Of a stretch of DNA of 64,000 nt, positions 22,359-33,739 are shown in pieces. Origin of the DNA: Capronia americana (Eukaryota; Ascomycota; Eurotiomycetes; Chaetothyriales; Herpotrichiellaceae); contig JADWQD010000007.1 in NCBI GenBank assembly GCA_016110215.1, positions 1,488,001 to 1,552,000 on the forward strand. The letters are read 5' to 3'. A program made the translations under genes and the position numbers. The number at the start of each line of letters is the position of its first letter. Within the stretch, counting starts at the first letter, position 1. The notes under the pieces were generated by a model. It searched no databases and had not been told where the DNA came from. It was given only the letters and a program-made list of their open reading frames with translations.

Positions 22359-24184
22359 ATGAGGTTCGTCCAAGTTTCATCCGTTGTTGTTTCCCTTTGT
22401 GCGTTTGTTCTGGCCCTACCACAGGCATCGCAAAGCAGCAATGGTCCTCCAACCGTGACAATCGAGAGCGGAGTCGTACAAGGAGTGTCGACCGCTATTC
22501 CCGGCGCTTCGCAGAACATCACCAAATATCTAGGTGTGCCCTTTGCGGCGAAGCCACTGCGATTTGCACCTCCAGCTGCTCCTCAGGCGTGGAAGACGCC
22601 GTTCAAGGCAACCAAGTATGGGCCAGCTTGTATCCAGGAATTTGCCTACCCGGCACATGACATTACGATTTCATGGTTCAATACTCCTCCACCGCCAGCC
22701 GGTGAGAGCGAGGACTGCTTGAATGTCAACGTCTATGCGCCAGCGACGGGGAAGAACAAGACAGTCATGGTGTGGTTTTACGGTGTAGGACTTCTTGACC
22801 CCCCTTGACGGACCCAGTGAGGCCAACTGACGTCTTTGGGTAGGGCTCTCTTGCGTTTGGCGCCAACTCCCTGGCATCATACGATGGCTCTTACTTTGCT
22901 GCGTTCCAAGACGTCGTCATCGTCACCGTGAACTACCGCACCAACGTCTTTGGCTTCCCTGGGTCTCCTGAATTGCCCGCCCGAGGCAACAATCTAGGGT
23001 GAATAATTACCCTCCATGATCCAATGTGGATGAGACTGGGTTGGTGCCAAAAACTGACATACTTCCCACAGCTTCCTCGACCAACGGTTCGCCCTCGCCT
23101 GGGTTCAGCGCAACATCGCAGCCTTTGGTGGCGATCCGGCCAAAGTGACCATCTTCGGCGAATCCGCCGGCGGACTCTCGGTCGATGTCCTGGTGACTTC
23201 GTTCGCGACCAAGGCCCCTTTCCGTGCCGCGATCGAAGAATCCGGTCAGGGAACCTATCGTGCTCTGGTCCCGGATCCATACAAAGCATGGAACACCCTC
23301 GCCGCCGCGGTCGGCTGCAACACCACGGCCTCGGCGCTGAAATGCATGCGCGGTCTCCCCGCGTCGACACTCAAGAACTCGAGCGAACACCTCGGCCTGG
23401 CCTTCACCGCAATGGTCGACAACTACACCTTCGTCGCGAACCGGAGCGAAGCACGTGCCTCCGGCAAGATCGCAAAGGTGCCCGTCCTCGCGGGGACAAA
23501 CGCCGACGAAGGCACCGTCTTCACCTACGGCGATACCAACCTGACCGCCTACCTTGCAGCTGCTCTGCCCACTGCGCCGCAAAGCTACCTCACTCAGTTG
23601 ACGAGCGCCTACGCGATCGGAAGTCCCGGCATTGCCAATGTCTCGCAGCAGATCGCCAAGATATACACCGAATTTTCCTTCCAGTGCACCCAGGCCCGAG
23701 AGTTGAGAGACACCAAGCGCGCAGGCATGCCGACATGGAGGTCTGTACTCCGAACACTGATTAGATATTGCACTCTCCTCGTACTTTTTCCTTTTTCCTC
23801 TTTCTCTCTTTCTCTCTCCGAAGCACTCACCTTTCTCAACTCTTTGCTGACACGATCTGCCGGTATAGATACTTCTACAACGCCACGATCCCGCAACTGG
23901 AGCTCTTCCCCGGCGCCGGCGTCTACCACTCCTCGGAGATCCAACTCGTCTTCGGCACCTACCGACACAACGCGCAGCAGACGCCCTTTGAACGGAACCT
24001 GAGCACCTACATGATGGGCGCGTGGGCGCGGTTCGCGAAGAATCCCACCCAGGGACCCGGCTGGCCTCAGTTGCCCATGGTCGCGGATCTGGGTGGCAAT
24101 GGCGTGACCAACACGTCGATCCAGAGCAGTGTGATTGATGGGCGATGTGCGTTGTTTGACCCGGTGTATGATCTGTTGCAGTGA
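22359..24184 (+). CDS. secreted type-B carboxylesterase / lipase
   Basis: Four exons (22359-22784, 22844-22998, 23072-23740, 23869-24184) with GT-AG introns give 521 residues in one frame. A signal peptide (about 1-20) precedes the alpha/beta-hydrolase fold. The features are LGVPFAAKPLRFAPP, EDCLNVNVYAP, the oxyanion strand VWFYGGSLAFG, VTVNYRTNVFGF, the nucleophile elbow FGESAGG (S225), the acid in NADEGTVF and the His in GVYHSSEIQLVFG. The whole triad is thus present. Numerous Asn-x-Ser/Thr sites fit secretion. At 521 residues it is of normal length for the family. It hydrolyses carboxylic esters or lipids outside the cell; the substrate is unknown. The usual HGGG of the oxyanion loop is replaced by YGGS, which is slightly unusual. 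Confidence 0.92.
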
Positions 24185-25308
24185 GAGACAGGGTGAGAGT
24201 GGGTGAGTGTGAGTGTGGCGGGCGACAAATCGAGAACATGTCCATGAATGTAAATATCAATGCCATGGCAATGTCAATGTCAAGGTCAATGTCAACGCCA
24301 ATACGATCAGGCCGTTAACCCACAATTACTGCGTTTTCCGTAATATAACTCGTCCCTGTCATCTAATTACCCTAGGTATCTTGTGCGTCAGCCTCGCCAG
24401 GCTCTCTTCGCTGTGACTGCGGCTGAGAACGAGATAATGGATACGGGATACCGGGCCCACATCCACAAACTACTACAGAGTACGAGGCACTGGTCCACAC
24501 TACCCAGTACGGAGTCACTACGGAGTACACGTGTAGTAGCATTGGCGAACTCGGATGTCTGGCCGGCTTGCTTGCTTGCTTGCTTTCTCCCTCTCCGTCA
24601 TCCCCCTTATCCGCGCTAAAATTGCAGGGCAATGGTCGGTCAACGCGGGGATCTCATTCGTTGGATTCCTGATAGATTCCAAGCCAACAAGAGACAGCCT
24701 TACTGGACTACTAAGTACGTATGTATCCATTTGGGGCGAGATGATCCGATGACGAGGAAGACGCTGCGTGCCCCCCTTCACTTGAACTAAGATTGCAGGG
24801 CAGATAGATATCGCCATATCGGATGAATAACCCTACAGGCCCTCCAGTTCTGGAATACGAGTACGGAATACACTCTGTGGGCCTATCGCGCTCGCATTCC
24901 GTTTCGCCAATAAGACCCTTCAATGCTCGGAATTGTGTAGTATGCATAGTATGAGGTACTATGTACTTACAAAGTACAGTCCGCCCGGCAGGTCAAGTTC
25001 GGTGTCAGTCAGTCAATCAGTCAGCAGTACCCTCGTGCTGAGGCTGAGGCTGAGGCAGGGTCGACCGCATCCAACGCGGGTCGTTCCAGGTACGAGTAGA
25101 CTGAAGTCCGACATTCACCAATATTAACGAGCAAAATGGCCACACTACACGGGGCCAGCGAGAGCAGGGTTGTCTCGTAATTGAGGCTGGAATAATCACG
25201 CGGGAAAATTATCGCAAAAGGCTCCAATTAGTATTCGTGTACTTCGTCAACATAAACCCCCTAACTTGAAACCAGAATTTGCTGATCCTCGTGTGCCTTG
25301 TGCCGAGT
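24185..25308. other. intergenic with short tandem repeats
   Basis: The convergent 3' flanks of the carboxylesterase and the kinase. The stretch holds the TCAATG-like repeat just past the esterase stop, TACGGAGT copies at 24508 and 24519, and small runs (GCTGAG three times near 25040, CAGT near 25009). No gene is supported. Confidence 0.5.
24236..24304. repeat. degenerate 6-bp repeat (TCAATG)
   Basis: Imperfect tandem units of six bases based on GTCAAT or ATGTCA lie within the likely 3' UTR of the carboxylesterase gene. They are short and of low complexity. Confidence 0.6.
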
Positions 25309-27562
25309 TCATTCTCCATCAAAGAGCACCCAACCATCACTTGGGCTCCGACACAGCCTATCCGTCCTCCATGCAACAGTCAGCACAACGACATGTAGCA
25401 GAGCAGCCAACCCGGCCTTCCAGACGCGCAAATCTGATACCGAGAATTCAAGCAATGCGATAGCCATGATTGGATAGACGATCAAGGCGTTCATGCCCTG
25501 TGATAAACATGGCTGTAGGGTACTTATAAGTTTGATGGTTAGGATGGCGATTCGACTGGTAGAGGTCATAGGCATATTGAGGACAGCGCGGATGCGGTCA
25601 CGCACGAGAGACGAAGGGGGGTTGTCGTATAACTGTACATGCTCGAGGAGGAGTTGACGTCGGACCGGAGACTGCGCCGCAGATTTCTGCAGAGGTGAGG
25701 TCGGGAGTGAGATTGAATTTCGCTTCCCACCGCGTAGGATCATTGTGCTGTTGAGCTTAAGGTTGCCACGGTCACGCATGTTTGACGGAGAGCCGTTGAG
25801 CATCGCATTCTCCTCTTCCGCCTCACTGTCGCTTGTAACGCCGTTCTCATTCGGCGTCATTTCGGTGCGTTTCTGCTCTTGAGATCGCGACCTCATATTC
25901 ATAAATTTCTGTCGCTTAGATCTGAGGCCGGCATCTTGCCCCGGCCGACCTTGCGGTGAATTTCCTTTCTGAGGTGTATCCAACTTTTGAATCCGCCTCC
26001 CGGGAGTTAATTCTTCGGGCTCCATCGAGCTCCTCCGCCGTGCAGCAGGGATGTCGTCAAGCCTTCCGGAAGACACAACCTGAAGTACATCATCGGCACT
26101 GGGCCTCTGGTCTGGTTCAAGAGATAGAAGTCGTTTTAAGAAGGCATAAAGTGCCGCCGGTAATTCAGGACGGAGCTTGCGTTGATCGTCAAACCCTCCC
26201 CAGGTAGTGATTTCTTGTCTCAACGCGTCAATGTCTTCGCGTTCCTCGTGCAGGACATTGGCGGCGGTATACGGGAGATTTGCAAAGCAGAGAAAGTGCA
26301 GGATCATGCCCAATGAGAAGATATCTGACTTGGACGTGAAATTCTCGAAGGGCCCTCCCGGAGAGATACGACGGAGCACCTCGGGGGCACAGTACGATAT
26401 TGTTCCCGTGGCACCAGTCGACTTGCGTGTCGCATATTCGTATTGGACTTCACCGAAGTCGCTGACCAGAACTCTAGTCTCGCCACCGACGGTGTGCAGG
26501 AGGCAATTGCTCGGTTTCAGGTCTCGGTGGATGAAGCCGTTGTGATGGAGGTGCCTCAGACCAGAGGTGATGTCTCTGAAAAAGTTGTATATTTCATCAA
26601 ACTGCAGCCTATTCGGCTCGTTTGCCCGGCGAGGTAGCTCTGACTCTCCTCTGGACTTTCGCCTGATACGTTCCTTGAGCTCTTGGGTCGACGTTGAGGC
26701 TTGAGCCGAGCCAAGGACATAATTCTGCATGTCGCCCCCATTGCAATACTGCTGGAGAATAAATGCGCAAGGGACGCTTGGCCCGAATTTGCTGATCTGG
26801 AAATCTTCCAGCCAAACGTGGCGGTAGGAGACCAGATTCTGATGTGAAAGTGTCTGCAAGAGCTGAACCTCTACCAAAACCTTCTCCAACCACGCATGGT
26901 CGTCTCCGATCGGAACACGCTTGCAAGCAAAACGGCCAAGTGTAACACCGTCCAAGACGTGTTTGACCAAGAGGACAACTCCTCGACCACCCCTTCCGAG
27001 CTCCCTTTCTTCGACGAAGAACTTCTCAAAATAGTTCGGCGAAAAGGCGGTCTCGGAGATACCGTGAGCCTGGCTAGGAGGCGCCGGAGCACTTGCAACG
27101 AATTCCGCATTCGGAGCTGGAGGTACTGTTGAAGCAGCGGACAAAGGGTGGAGACGTGATCGTACCGGTTGCGCGATGCGGCGTCTCGGGGAGGGCGGTG
27201 CTGACGTTTCATTTGAGCCAGGCAGACTCCGCGCGAGCATGTCAAAGTAGCCCTGTGTGATGAAGCTGGGTTGCTCTTCCATTGAGCCCGGCTCAGGCTC
27301 CTGTGAGGGAGAACCCGATTGAGGATGCCACGGTCGGCCGCAGGTTGGACAGTCGCTTGGTCGCCGCTCTACATCTTGATGGAACGGAACCAGTTGGTTT
27401 GTGCGCGGATCTCGATAGACGATAGTGTCTGCGTGCCGGCTGATCAAAAATGTTCAGTATTGTCTCTCTTGGCGCACATGATGGAGAATTGACTTACAGC
27501 ACAACCTCACGATTATTGTCGTAAGGAATGATGGAGAGACTCGGAATATTGGGGTCCTCCAT
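25309..27562 (-). CDS. IKS1: IKS1-type serine/threonine protein kinase
   Basis: Two exons (27562-27498 and 27439-25309) give 731 residues starting MEDPNIPSLSIIPYDNN. The N-terminus has a CPTCGRPW knuckle and a Pro/Ser-rich stretch. The kinase domain (about 160-480) has the glycine loop GRGGRGVV, the ATP lysine in ACKRV (about K195), HRDLKPSN (catalytic D about 328), DFGEVQ and CAPEVL, so it should be active. LEDFQISKFGPSVPCAFILQQYCNGGDM matches the IKS family, named from yeast Iks1, whose role is poorly known. After a disordered segment, the C-terminus has two hydrophobic stretches (about 672-715, IVYPIMAIALLEF and GLAALLHVVVLTVAW), suggesting membrane tethering. It lies head-to-tail with the AP180 gene downstream on the window. 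Confidence 0.92.
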
Positions 27563-28007
27563 CTTCAGAATCATCAGCAGCAATTTGAAAATAATGCATT
27601 GCCTCGTGGGTGGTGATTCGATGGGAAAGGGCAACCTACATTGGACGAAGCTGCTGCTCAACTTATTCGTGGTGGCAATGCAGGAGCCACTCAGGTGAAT
27701 CGTGCCGCGTCACTTCGCAGCACGCGTGCTCAGGCGGTGAAGCGGGATCATCTTCCACAAAATCATTCCTCAGTATGGATGTCAGTGGTGTTTACACGTG
27801 CCTGACTGAAGATGACAAGTCGGATGAGTTTGAGCTTGCGAGGTCGAGATGGGAAATTGGAGTCGAAGGATGGTGCCACACCGAACGCTTTGCCACATTC
27901 CCCAGAACTGACGGAAATGGAAGTCCGGCACTGCCTGCCTCGATGAGCAGCACCACCAAGTACAAATTCATCAATCAGGATCCACATTAGATTACTATGC
28001 TACATGC
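27563..28007. other. intergenic, nothing recognised
   Basis: About 450 bases between the kinase start and the AP180 stop, both on the minus strand. This is presumably the kinase promoter. Confidence 0.5.
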
Positions 28008-30015
28008 TTAATTGTGTCCAGGCCTAGGAAAGACCGGCACGGTGTCTACATTATTGACATCGAAGCCGGAGAAAGTACCCTGGTTGCCGTGTTGCCATCC
28101 CTGACCTGTTTGCTGATTCACAAACGCGCTCTGACGGAACGGGTTCGTGCTCCCAGTTACGTTGGTTGTAACAGGACCGCCAGGCGTCGTTGGCCGATTC
28201 TTCGCAAAGGGATTTGTGCCTGTCCTTTGAGGTTGGAGGGGTGGAGGGGAGTTGAGGAAGGAGGGAGTTGACGGGAAAGTCTGCTGTGGGGAGACTTGAG
28301 TTGGCGAGAAGGTCGTCTGGTCATGGACCATTCCCCCGTTAGGCGCATTGCTTGTAATTATGCCAGTGCTGTGCTTTGCAAATGGATTGGTCGACGACCG
28401 AACGGGGGCAGCCGGGCTGACAGGTGAGAATTGAGTGACTCCCGTGTTCATTGTGGACTGGCGGAATGGATTTGTCGATGTCGGTTGCGGTTGCAATTGC
28501 GCCTGCTGTATTGTTGGAAGCGCCTGTGATTGGAAATCGGGCAGCCCGTTCTGAGGGATCGAGGACAACGCTCCGGTAAACTGATATCCACCTGGTGATT
28601 GCACCTGTTGCTGTGGTGGCTGTGGCCCATAGCCGCCAAAGCCGGCACCTGTAAAGTCCGTCTGCAAGGTCTGAGGCGCGGGTAGAGCCTGACTCTGGAA
28701 GGTCGGTTGCTGCTGCAGGAATGGATTGTAACTCTGCTGAGGCGCTGGTGCCTGCTGATAGGGCTGCGCTTGCGGCTGGAATTGCGGTTGCTGATTGAAG
28801 TTCGCTTGCCCCATTGTCTGCTGATTCTGCTCTATAGATTCGAAGAAGTCGATAAGATCAGGGGCCGGTCCTTTCGGTTGGGCTTGGGCGGGCGGCGGTG
28901 GGAAGGCGACTGAGGTCGTTGCCACTTCTTTCGTGGTTGGCTTATCGAACGGTCTGGACTTCGAGACGGAGGACATGGGCTTTCCAGTTTTCTTCGCTTC
29001 TTGCTGTGCCAAGTACTGACGCCGATTGAGTTCAAAGTCTGCATCATGCAGGTATTCCTCGAGAGCATTGGTCAGTGTTGTCGGTGCATGCTTTAACTTC
29101 GGAACCTCCAGTCGGGTGTGCATCTCATACTGCCTGGCCACACTGAGATACTGGACCACGAGCTCTGTTTGCCTTCCGAACGTCTTGTAGATCTGTAATG
29201 CCCGCTCGGCATCGGGACGAGACATTTCGAAGTAATGTTCTGTTCTTCAATTAGCCTAGGCACCTCTAGCCAGCCGAGTGTAACGTACCTAGGACATTGA
29301 TAGTGCCCTCATTCATCACCTTGAATAGTTCCAGTAGATCAAGAGTGAGTAGGCGGAAAGCGGTCAGTGCGATCTCATTGTCAGGGTCATGGTTGCCTAA
29401 GAACTGCAACTCGTCAGCCGAAATTCCTGTCGGCGTCCCCAACGGAGAGCTCACGTCGCATCGCACAAGGGCCTCTATTTGATCCTGCACGACCTCTGTC
29501 TGCCTCAGAAGCCCCTTCTCGACAGTCAATCTGCGCATTTTTCCAGCTCCTGACTTGACAAAGTCCGTCTTCGTATCTCTGTAGGCTCGCACTCGTTCCA
29601 AGAGGTACTCCGAATATCTCCGAATATTGAGGCCCTGGGTCTGACCTGTCCCTTGTCAGAAAGTCATGCAATGCGCTGAGTAGACCTCTCTCACCTTCGG
29701 TGAAGCTGCTGATTGCCAACCTCTTCGGCGACTCGGATATGTATCTCAACGTGACCTCGGGTTGGCCCTCTCTGATCATGAGGTGGACCACGATCAACGC
29801 CTTGAAGACAATTGTCCATGTCGAGTCTCTCAGCCGAATCTGTAAGGTTCGAAAAACCTCGGCGACGCCTGACTCTCCACCGTTCGTGGCCGACAGGATG
29901 GGCTCGATATATTTTGACTTGGGCGCAGCCAACTAGCAAGCCGTCAGCATTGCCCACTTGGCCTACGAAGCAGCCTCACCTTCACTTTTGTACCACCTTT
30001 TACGATCTTCTCCAT
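28008..30015 (-). CDS. AP180/CALM-type clathrin assembly protein (ANTH domain)
   Basis: Five exons (30015-29980, 29932-29695, 29651-29455, 29403-29289, 29239-28008) give 605 residues. All splice sites are GT-AG and all phases agree. MEKIVKGGTKVK joins LAAPKSKYIEPIL, the PIP2-binding start of the ANTH domain. The domain runs to about 290 with LTAFRLLTLDLLELFKVMNEGTINVL and SRPDAERALQIYKTFGRQTELVVQYL. The tail is rich in Gln and Pro, with a DLIDFF clathrin-box-like motif and five NPF motifs (NPFLQ, NPFRQ twice, NPFAK twice) that bind EH domains such as those of Pan1 or Ede1. The protein recruits clathrin to PIP2-rich plasma membrane during endocytosis, like yeast Yap1801/1802. Confidence 0.95.
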
Positions 30016-31286
30016 GATGGCTCTTATGCACAACAGTCGTCGAGATCTTCAAAGGGAGCAGTGCTGAAGGGGTTTAAGGTGATGAGGTGGTCCCGCAGGG
30101 TCCGCGCTTCGGGCCAGTTACAGAGAGGGAGGGTAGGTTGGTTCGGAGATGATTTATGCTAGGCGGCCATGTGTTCACAAGAGCATGTTGGACAAAGTCG
30201 CGAAGCGGTATCACAGCCACAAGAAATGCCGGCTATGCAGAGTTGGGCTGCGTTAGGTTGTTGCTTGGTGGGTGCGCAGTCGCAACACTGGCGGTGGGTT
30301 GGTCAGGCCGATGGCCTACGCTCTGGAAAGGTACACAAAGAATTGAGGGTATCTGAGTATGACAAGCTCTCAAGGTAAGTATTGTCATGCACCGGGCACC
30401 ATAATTAATGTCTGGTACCTTTGGCCCGGAGATGTACTGGTACCAAGCCTCTGTTGCGAGATAATACGTAGCGGAGTTGAGTGGCTGCTTGCTGAGGTGT
30501 CCGGTCGTTGCCCCGAGCTTCCATCCCGCTTCTTGGCAGCTCCTCCGTCGGAGCGTCAGCCTCGATAGAATCAACTACTAGCCACGCTGGCTTCGTAGGA
30601 CCGCTAGTAAGTGATTCGGGCTGGTCCATTGCTTCTCCATGGCACAATGAGGTTGCATATACAAGCCAAATACAGTGGGATATGTTTGGGGCGAGAAACA
30701 GTGCGCTGGAGGAGGCGGAAAACGGAGACTCAGCAGACACTAGAAATATGGTCAGGCAATCGCTTCCCTCTCATATCGTGGTCTCATCCTTGACATACGG
30801 AGTAGTAGACTTGGGTGTTGCAAGATGAGGCGAAAGTAAAGGGAAGATGAAGGATACTGGACCATGTCACCAGCTGTTTGCTCGATGTTGTTTCATTCAA
30901 TCTCAATAAACCCATATCTGGGCTGCTGTAACGTCAAGCATACGTGACAATCAATTGTCTCTCTCGACTTAGGTCCAGCCACTCTTGTGCAAAGGCAGAA
31001 GTCATGAAACGATCGTGGGGAAAACAAACTCCGATACTGACTCCCTTCCGACCGTTCGCCCTGAACCCCTCGTGCACTGATCTGCTTGAAACGATGTTTT
31101 GTCGAACCCGATTGATAGATGATACCACCGAAAAGTAATGGTTACAGGTAATATCTCCCGGAGTAAAGCTCTTGCCCCATTCGAACGGAAAGCATCACTT
31201 ACACAGCAATTGAATAAGGCATACATATCCAGTCTGTTTCATGTGCCCAGATCAACAATATTCAATATGGTTACACAATCCGGAAT
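30016..31286. other. intergenic, nothing recognised
   Basis: About 1.3 kb upstream of the AP180 gene and downstream of the small Ser-rich gene. A TACGGAGTA copy lies at 30796. Short frames are unsupported. Confidence 0.5.
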
Positions 31287-32162
31287 TCAGTCCATCATGA
31301 AGTCACCACGTAGCATTCTTTCACCAAGTTGATCCGGTTTCCTCATCACCCTGGCTGGAGGTGACTCGATGGGTTTCGGGATCTCTTTTGGTGGTTCGGG
31401 GTTGGAGATGCTTGCAGAACGAGGCCGAGCGGTGCCACCCTGATGGAAGGGATTGCCCGAGGAAAAGGAAGGGGAGCGCTTAGTTCTGTCACGAATGGCT
31501 TCAGACCAATTGAAACCCTCTCCTGTTGACTATCAGTAAATCTACGCAGAGAGGTTTTCGCTTGCAGAGTGACAACAGTATGAAAGGGACAGGCCTCGAC
31601 TCTTACCTGCAGTCTTGGCCGTCCCCGACGTGGCTCGACGTGATGGAGTGGCATTCTCGAAATTTTCATCTAGGGTAGTAAGGAGGGAAGAGGAGGGGCG
31701 CCTACCACCGCCAGAAGCACCAGGGCTCCCTCCCAATCTGACATCTCTTAAAGCTTGTGCACCAAAACTGACCCGTCTCGCAAATGATGGTGAGGATGGA
31801 GGGTGCATCGTGGCTCGGGAAGTGTCATCCTCTTCGAGCACTACCGGCTCGTCCCCGAAGCTGTTCTTGAAGTCTGGAGAGCTCGCCACGGAGGATGTAG
31901 CGACACTTGCGCGTCGTTGCAGTCCGAAAGCCGAGAAGTGAGACTGATTCGAGGGATTCGTGGTCAAACCGAGGGCGGTGATTGAGGTACCCCTCCGATG
32001 TTGTGGAACAGTGGGAGTTGAGGGAACACCAGCAGAAGGGGGCGAGGACGAGACAGCTGCAGAGGACGATGTGTTGATTCGTGGGTTGAACATCTCAACA
32101 ATCGAGGATCGACGACGGTGCTGTGGGAATGTAGGAGAGGGAGGGGAATTTTGGTCCGACAT
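31287..32162 (-). CDS. conserved fungal Ser/Pro-rich protein, unknown function
   Basis: Two exons (32162-31607 and 31522-31287) give 263 residues. The N-terminus MSDQNSPPSPTFPQHRRRSS repeats a theme, PQHRRxxS, near residue 40-45 (VPQHRRGTSITALGL). Much of the protein is Ser/Pro/Arg-rich and probably disordered, with RRxS sites resembling targets of basophilic kinases. The C-terminal exon carries the best-conserved parts: GEGFNWSEAIRDRTKRSPSF and the end ERMLRGDFMMD. I know this arrangement from uncharacterised proteins found across filamentous ascomycetes and assign no function. The start was chosen at the ATG, because the frame upstream begins only at a TTG. Confidence 0.8.
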
Positions 32163-33739
32163 GTTGCGATGCCGAAGGTGTTGCAACTATGTGCTTCTGA
32201 GCTGGTACGGGAGTGAGATCGTAGAAGTGGAGGTAGACTCTCGTGTAAGAGCGCTTGAAGCTGAGGTACGGGAAGCGTTTAAGGGAGGGAAGGGGTGAGT
32301 AGGACAAAGGGTCACGTCATTGTATCGTGACCGATGCTGGCAGGGCCTGGTTTGATTGGTATGGAGAGAACAAGGAACGGCGAAGTGACGATCACAAAGA
32401 TCTATGAGGTACACGCAGATGCGAGGTTTTTGGGAATCAGAGTTGGGACACAATGCTGGCCTAAAGAGAAGTGAATTGAAGGGGGATACAGTGAAGGGAG
32501 AGTGGATTGGAGGTCTAGAAACACGGTTTACATTGGTAAGAATTTGAAGAGGGTGAGCGGGCTAGAATGCAGACAAGGGCACGCAACTCGAGATGATTCG
32601 CTTTCCTTTTGCCTGTTCGAAAATACGTCGCCAGACTCATCCCACTCTGTCAATTGGTCAGTGGCCTTTAGATACCGACACGGAAGGAGCAACAAGTTTG
32701 TGGACTTAGGGGAGCGGACTGCATTAGCTTTGTGCACCTCCCCAGGCTTGCCGGCTGTTCCAGCGCCTGAAGTTGCCCTAGAATCGGCTTTGGGCTCGTC
32801 AGGGAACCTCTCATAGGCTCTTCCTGAGCCCACCGCCCAAGGATCTACGCCCTATTTCCACTTGGCACAGATGAACAAAGTGTGGGGTAAAAGCATGGAG
32901 GCCTGCGAGTCTTCTTCAGCTTCAACCTCACCAGCATGCTCCTCCTGCCTCGCAGCTACTTATTCTTAACTTCAGTCGCCCGGTTAGTCCGCTTCTGCAC
33001 CTTCCATCCCAAGGCCTGGTCCTTGACACATCATTTCATTCTCCTCCTACTGCAAGTTAAAGCGGGACCTTATCCTTTCGGGATCTTCTCGGCCTTCATT
33101 ACGCTCACCAATACGGAGGACGCTGGCGCAGCACAACTATGCCGACTTACAGACAGGGGTATTATGTCCTGTTTAAGTTTCGGCATCGGTCTTCTACCAT
33201 TCGTAATATTCGTTAGTTTTGAGATCATTCCATCCTACCAGGATGTTCCATCTGGGACTTTCAATAGCCTGCTCAACTCACGCTTGTGGAGACGGCATCT
33301 TCCACCGTCAGCTGAGCTACTCGTACGAGTACGGAACCTGGCGGATTATGCTCACCATTCGCGTCTCCCTCCATAATGCAACAAGGTCTCCTTGGATAGC
33401 ATAGCAATTCCCCCTCGCTCATATACTGCCAGGGCCGACCCTTTGACTAACTGCAATTGCAGCTGGCTATTCAACGGCCGGAACGGAACAACTTTTGACC
33501 GCGACACTATTCTCAAAGCAGAACTTTAGCCTGCGTGCGTCAACGACATTTCATCAAAGCCTCTTTCAACATGAACAAATGCTGAATGCAGCTGTCGACC
33601 GATGTGGATGCGTTCGGTCGACCAAGGGATAGATCTTTGTCGCATTGGCCTCACGGTGAGTCTTGATTTATTGCGTTGCTGCTCCTTGCTACTCTTGGTT
33701 GTTTCCCGTCGTCTCTGAGTCTTTCGCTTTCTTCGTAAA
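32163..33739. other. intergenic, nothing recognised
   Basis: A divergent promoter region between the Ser-rich gene and the large ORF. A hydrophobic 146-codon ATG frame at 32936-33376 was considered and rejected. Confidence 0.5.

Noticed and set aside
23007..24266. 419-codon minus-strand frame
   Set aside because: Antisense shadow of the GC-rich carboxylesterase exons, which carry the full catalytic triad.
32936..33376. 146-codon hydrophobic ATG frame
   Set aside because: The hydrophobic start looks like a signal peptide, but the rest is random-like and no splice continuation or family is seen.
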